Source: Actinomycetes bacterium (GTDB taxonomy: Bacteria > Actinomycetota > Thermoleophilia > Solirubrobacterales > Solirubrobacteraceae). From it: a stretch of DNA of 8,580 nucleotides. A program made the position numbers and the translations under genes. Under the pieces are notes generated by a model. The model did not search any database. It had not been told where the DNA came from and worked only from the letters and a program-made list of their open reading frames with translations. Numbering within the stretch: the first letter of the stretch is position 1; each line of letters starts with the position of its first letter. Shown piece after piece: positions 5,533 to 8,580 of this stretch. Location: assembly GCA_023404805.1 (NCBI GenBank), contig JAEYAL010000235.1:1-8580 (forward strand), given 5' to 3'.

Positions 5533-6804
5533 ATGGACCGCACGACCGACACCGACAAGCAGGTGCTCTGCAGCTTCTGCGGGCGCTCGCAGCGGCAGGT
5601 CAAGAAGATGATCACCGGCAACGGTGTCTTCATCTGCGACGTCTGCATCGACATCTGCGGTGAGCTGATCGACGACGAGCTGGCGGCTGCGCCGGCCGTC
5701 GATCTGGGTTCCCTCCCGAAGCCGCGCGAGATCAGCGCGGTCCTCGACGACTACGTGATCGGCCAGGAGAGCGCGAAACGCTCGCTCTCCGTGGCCGTCT
5801 ACAACCACTACAAGCGGGTCCAGCTCCTCCAGGCGGGGGAGCAGGACGTCGAGCTGCAGAAGTCCAACATCCTCATGCTCGGGCCGACCGGCTCCGGCAA
5901 GACGCTGCTGGTCCAGACGCTCGCGCGCATGCTGAACGTCCCGTTCTGCATTGCTGACGCCACGGCGCTGACCGAGGCGGGCTACGTGGGCGAGGACGTC
6001 GAGAACATCCTCCTCAAGCTGATCCAGGCCGCTGACTACGACGTCAAGAAGGCCGAAACCGGGATCATCTACATCGACGAGATCGACAAGATCGCCCGCA
6101 AGTCGGAGAACCCGTCGATCACCCGCGACGTGTCGGGCGAGGGCGTGCAGCAGGCGCTGCTGAAGATCCTCGAGGGCACGCAGAGCTCCGTTCCGCCGCA
6201 GGGCGGCCGCAAGCACCCGCACCAGGAGTACCTCACGGTCGACACGACCAACGTGCTCTTCATCTGCGGTGGCGCCTTCCAAGGCCTCGACGACATCATC
6301 GCCCGCCGCATCGGCAAGGGCGGGGTCGGCTTCGGCGCCGAGGTGTCGGGCAAGTCCGACCACGACCAGGGCGCGATGTTCCAGCAGACGCTCCCGGAAG
6401 ACCTCGTCTCGTACGGCCTGATCCCCGAGTTCATCGGCCGCCTGCCGGTCGTGACCGCGGTGAACCAGCTGCGCCGCGAAGACCTCGTGCACATCCTCAC
6501 CGAGCCGCGCAACGCGCTCGTGAAGCAGTTCCAGCGCTCGTTCGAGTTCGACGGCATCGAACTGCGGTTCCAGACCGGCGCCCTCGAAGCGATCGCCGAG
6601 AAGGCGCTTGCCCGCGAGACCGGTGCCCGTGGCCTGCGCTCGATCGTCGAGGAGATCCTCCTCGAGGTGCAGTTCGACCTGCCGTCGCGCCCCGACGTGC
6701 AGACCTGTCTCGTCACCCGCGAGACCGTAGAGCAGGGCCGCCAGCCGACGCTGGTGACCACCGCCTCCGCCGACGCTGGCGACGAAGACGCCAAACTGGC
6801 CTAG
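5533..6804 (+). CDS. clpX: ATP-dependent Clp protease ATP-binding subunit ClpX
   Basis: The 423-residue protein is a full-length ClpX, the AAA+ unfoldase that recognises tagged substrates and threads them into ClpP. The N-terminal zinc-binding domain has Cys13, Cys16, Cys35 and Cys38. The AAA+ core has Walker A GPTGSGKT (117-124), pore-1 loop GYVGED (150-155), Walker B IIYIDEID (178-185), the RKH pore loop (226-228), the arginine-finger region EFIGRLP (299-305) and sensor-2 GARGLRS (364-370). The ClpP-docking loop, IGF in E. coli, reads VGF here (265-267), a conservative change. The tail after about 405 is short, acidic and unconserved in appearance. It is the downstream partner of clpP, and no terminator lies between them. 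It converges with the lipase gene, with 36 bases between the stops. Confidence 0.97.
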   Translation: MDRTTDTDKQVLCSFCGRSQRQVKKMITGNGVFICDVCIDICGELIDDELAAAPAVDLGSLPKPREISAVLDDYVIGQESAKRSLSVAVYNHYKRVQLLQAGEQDVELQKSNILMLGPTGSGKTLLVQTLARMLNVPFCIADATALTEAGYVGEDVENILLKLIQAADYDVKKAETGIIYIDEIDKIARKSENPSITRDVSGEGVQQALLKILEGTQSSVPPQGGRKHPHQEYLTVDTTNVLFICGGAFQGLDDIIARRIGKGGVGFGAEVSGKSDHDQGAMFQQTLPEDLVSYGLIPEFIGRLPVVTAVNQLRREDLVHILTEPRNALVKQFQRSFEFDGIELRFQTGALEAIAEKALARETGARGLRSIVEEILLEVQFDLPSRPDVQTCLVTRETVEQGRQPTLVTTASADAGDEDAKLA

Positions 6805-6839
6805 CCGCCGCCGCCGCGGCCAGGCCAGCCCGCACGGGC
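6796..6839 (+). terminator. Possible bidirectional terminator between clpX and the lipase gene
   Basis: CTGGCC (6796-6801, overlapping the clpX stop region) can pair with GGCCAG (6818-6823), and GCCCG/CGGGC (6828-6839) makes a second tiny hairpin. The interval between the convergent stops is only 36 bases and almost all G+C. The stems are short, so this call is weak and rests partly on position. Confidence 0.3.
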
Positions 6840-6840
6840 G

Positions 6841-8121
6841 CTAACCGAGCTGGCTCTTGAGCCAGTTCGCCATCGACACGCCGCCCTGGGTGTTGTCGGT
6901 GATGGTCACGTGGTTGGCCCACGGCAGCACTTCGAGCTCGATGTTCTGCTTGCCGCGGGCGCGCTGCATGTCGTAGGCCGTCTGGATCTTCGACTGCAGG
7001 GCGAGCGGGTCCATGCTGCCGGCGTAGAGCTTGACGGGCTTGTCCTTGAGATCGAGGAAGCGCGGGTCCCAGCGGTCGAGCTCGGTCTTGAGGACCGCCT
7101 CGTAGTTCGGAGCCGTCGGTGCGAAGAACTGGCCGAACGAGAGGCCGCCGATCGAGCTGCTGGCGCCGGTCTGCGCGAGGCACTTGGTCTCAAGGTCGCC
7201 GATGCGGGCCTTGCCCTCGGCGCTGAGGAGCTGATCCGGGTACGCCGCGCCGAGTGCGGGAACCGAGAGGCGCGCGCCTTGCGTGAGGAGCGCGCCCAGC
7301 GGCGTCAGGCCGATCGGGATCGGCGAGCTGTAGCCGATGCCGAACACGAGGCCCATCAGGTCGACCGGTGGAGCGGCCGAGAGCGTCGCCTTGAGGTTCA
7401 GCTCCGGCGCCAGGCCCGGGGCGAGCGACGCGGTAGACAGGGCGGCGACGCCGCCTTCGGAGTGCCCGGCGACGGCCCAGCTCGTGCTCACGTCGGCGGG
7501 GCCGATGAGGTCGCGGACCGCGCGGACGCCGTTGACGCTCGACTTGGCGAGCGAGGTGCCGGTCATGTACGGGTGCGGGCCAGGCGTGCCAATGCCCTCG
7601 TAATCGGTCCGCACGACGACGAGCCCGCGGTTCAGCAGGCCCGCGATCAACTCGTCGCTGCGCGTGAGGCGCTCGTACTCGGGGTTCGCCGTGAACGACC
7701 ACGGCAGGTTCTCGGTGGCGCGGCTCGGCGCACAAAGGTCGGCAGCGCCGGTGGTGACGTGGTTCCACGCGACGACCTTCCAGCCGCCCGCGGGCTTGGC
7801 GGTGTTCGGCGTGAAGACCGTGGCGGACTCGACGTTGGGCGTGCCGCTGATCGAGGTCGACCGGAAGATCACGCGCTTGGCGGTGGCGTTCGGGCGGTCG
7901 GCGCCTTCGAGCGAGCCGAGGTTGGCCTCGTCGGAGCTCGACATCGCGCGCCACCAGACGACCGACCCGGACGTGCCGGGGATCGACGACGCCGGCGGGT
8001 CGTACATCGCCGCCGTGCTCACGTACCACGGCACCTCGGGCGGCGCGGCAAGGGCGGTGGCGGGGGACAGGGAGAGCGCGGCAAGGCACGAAGCGAGCCC
8101 TGCGCGGCGGAGAGTGGACAT
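6841..8121 (-). CDS. Secreted lipase/esterase of the LIP (secretory lipase) family
   Basis: The 426-residue protein is an alpha/beta-hydrolase resembling the secretory lipase family known from fungi and actinobacteria. A Sec signal peptide is evident: basic MSTLRR, a hydrophobic core to about residue 24, and probable cleavage after ALA (23-25). The nucleophile elbow is GHSEGG (219-224) with Ser221. Asp371 (GSMDPLA) and His404 (WANHVTI) are the likely remaining triad members. The segment TDYEGIGTPGPHPY (172-185) is typical of the family. Cys130 and Cys314 are the only cysteines left after signal removal and may form a disulfide. The enzyme should hydrolyse ester or acylglycerol bonds outside the membrane; its substrate is unknown. 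The start at 8121 is supported by the signal peptide and by a promoter whose -10 lies 6 bases upstream. It runs convergent to clpX and divergent from the next gene. Confidence 0.88.
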   Translation of the reverse strand: MSTLRRAGLASCLAALSLSPATALAAPPEVPWYVSTAAMYDPPASSIPGTSGSVVWWRAMSSSDEANLGSLEGADRPNATAKRVIFRSTSISGTPNVESATVFTPNTAKPAGGWKVVAWNHVTTGAADLCAPSRATENLPWSFTANPEYERLTRSDELIAGLLNRGLVVVRTDYEGIGTPGPHPYMTGTSLAKSSVNGVRAVRDLIGPADVSTSWAVAGHSEGGVAALSTASLAPGLAPELNLKATLSAAPPVDLMGLVFGIGYSSPIPIGLTPLGALLTQGARLSVPALGAAYPDQLLSAEGKARIGDLETKCLAQTGASSSIGGLSFGQFFAPTAPNYEAVLKTELDRWDPRFLDLKDKPVKLYAGSMDPLALQSKIQTAYDMQRARGKQNIELEVLPWANHVTITDNTQGGVSMANWLKSQLG

Positions 8122-8127
8122 GCGGTC

Positions 8128-8156
8128 AGCCTATCCAGAATCCTTTGGTATGTGAA
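8128..8156 (-). promoter_or_regulatory. Leaderless-type promoter of the lipase gene
   Basis: On the minus strand TTCACA (8156-8151) matches TTGACA in five of six bases. It is followed by a 17-base spacer and TAGGCT (8133-8128), which fits TANNNT. Only 6 bases separate this -10 from the ATG at 8121, so transcription would start at or beside the A of the start codon. The gene has no well placed Shine-Dalgarno, in agreement. Confidence 0.6.
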
Positions 8157-8240
8157 TTCCGGTGGCATGTGGGCCATGGCGATGCCCGCCTACCGTCTGA
8201 GCGTCCCGGCTATGTGGGGGCGGGCCGCTCCGGTGGTGGC

Positions 8241-8246
8241 TAGCAT
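8241..8246 (+). promoter_or_regulatory. Leaderless-type -10 element (TAGCAT) of the 8253 gene
   Basis: TAGCAT fits TANNNT and lies exactly 6 bases before the ATG at 8253, the same geometry as at the divergent lipase promoter. No -35 hexamer is visible at 16-18 bases. The upstream bases lack a usable Shine-Dalgarno. Confidence 0.45.
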
Positions 8247-8252
8247 CGGCGT

Positions 8253-8579
8253 ATGGCTAGGCTCTCCCGCGCTTCTCGTTCCATCGGCCGCACCTCGCAC
8301 AAGTCGACGACGTCCCGCGCGTTCCACTTCGTTCTTCTCGGTCAGGCCGTCGTCGTCCTTCGCGACCACTGGCAGTCGATCCCGCAAGCCGACCGGGCTC
8401 GTCTGACCGAGCTCGTGAAGGCATCCCGGGGCCGCCCGATGCACCTCACCCCGCAGCAGCGCAACGAGCTCGCGGCGATCATCAAGCGCGCCAACATCGC
8501 CGGCCTCGGGCGCGACCTCGCGCCCCTCGCGGCGCGCCGCTCCGTCGCGGGCCGCCGGGGCCCGCTGCGCCGCCGCTAG
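8253..8579 (+). CDS. Small basic protein of unknown function
   Basis: The 108-residue product has no function I can name. It has a basic, Ser/Arg-rich N-terminus (about 1-23), then a short hydrophobic-to-amphipathic helix (FHFVLLGQAVVVLRDHW, 24-40). The likely conserved core is about 43-88: IPQADRARLTELVKASRGRP, then LTPQQRNELAAIIKRANIAGL. The last 20 residues are almost all Arg, Ala, Gly and Pro. From memory, short actinobacterial hypothetical proteins share a pattern of RL-x-ELV-x2-S-x-GRP-x2-LT followed by a helix, and this looks like one of them; that is an impression, not a search result. The charge suggests binding to nucleic acid, ribosome or membrane surface, but nothing proves it. 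The start is supported by a TAGCAT element 6 bases upstream. The stop is at 8577-8579, one base before the window ends. Confidence 0.7.
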   Translation: MARLSRASRSIGRTSHKSTTSRAFHFVLLGQAVVVLRDHWQSIPQADRARLTELVKASRGRPMHLTPQQRNELAAIIKRANIAGLGRDLAPLAARRSVAGRRGPLRRR

Positions 8580-8580
8580 C

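Noticed and set aside
4903..6492. Minus-strand open frame of 529 codons opposite clpP and clpX
   Set aside because: It spans two intact genes and the gap between them. Composition and lack of motifs mark it as a shadow of high-GC coding DNA.
8086..8097. Apparent lipobox LASC in the lipase N-terminus (residues 9-12)
   Set aside because: The hydrophobic core lies after the cysteine and too few residues precede it, so an ordinary signal peptidase I site after ALA fits better.
6910..8406. Plus-strand open frame of 498 codons opposite the lipase
   Set aside because: It runs antisense through the lipase gene, its promoter and into the next gene, with low-complexity Arg/Gly/Val composition and no recognisable domain.
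1..8580. Mobile element, CRISPR array, tRNA or rRNA gene
   Set aside because: No transposase or integrase, no spaced direct repeats, no cloverleaf-like segment and no rRNA-like sequence were seen in either strand.

Overview
The window is a stretch of very GC-rich bacterial chromosome carrying mostly housekeeping genes. I infer an actinobacterium, perhaps of the Thermoleophilia/Solirubrobacterales type. The basis is the strong G/C bias at third codon positions, a trigger factor/ClpP/ClpX neighbourhood, a ferredoxin-reductase plus DesA3-type desaturase pair of the kind known in mycobacteria, and several start codons preceded by a TANNNT -10 element at leaderless distance. The exact taxon is not proven by the sequence.

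Layout. 1-530 (minus): the N-terminal part of an L-2-hydroxyglutarate oxidase (LhgO), cut by the window edge. 563-709 (minus): a probable 48-residue small protein just upstream of lhgO. 781-2169 (plus): trigger factor (tig), followed by a strong hairpin terminator. 2376-3467 and 3535-4692 (plus): a two-gene unit for a ferredoxin-type flavin reductase and a three-histidine-box membrane fatty acid desaturase, ending in another hairpin. 4915-5499 and 5533-6804 (plus): clpP and clpX, the peptidase and unfoldase of one protease. 6841-8121 (minus): a secreted LIP-family alpha/beta-hydrolase convergent with clpX. 8253-8579 (plus): a small, basic, probably conserved protein divergent from the lipase.

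How the genes fit together. Trigger factor receives nascent chains at the ribosome and ClpXP degrades tagged or misfolded proteins, so tig-clpP-clpX is a classic protein quality-control set. Here that set is interrupted by a lipid-desaturation pair in which the soluble reductase (FAD, NAD(P)H and 2Fe-2S sites) most likely feeds electrons to the di-iron desaturase. Hairpins on both sides of the pair suggest it is a separate transcription unit.

No unambiguous new system is visible. The points most worth a second look are the repeated leaderless-type promoters, the 48-residue ORF ahead of lhgO, the nested inverted repeats just upstream of clpP, and the desaturase pair inside the tig-clp neighbourhood. 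No gene-free stretch exceeds 300 bases. The longest, about 220-250 bases, hold the small ORF, the terminators and the promoter candidates listed below.
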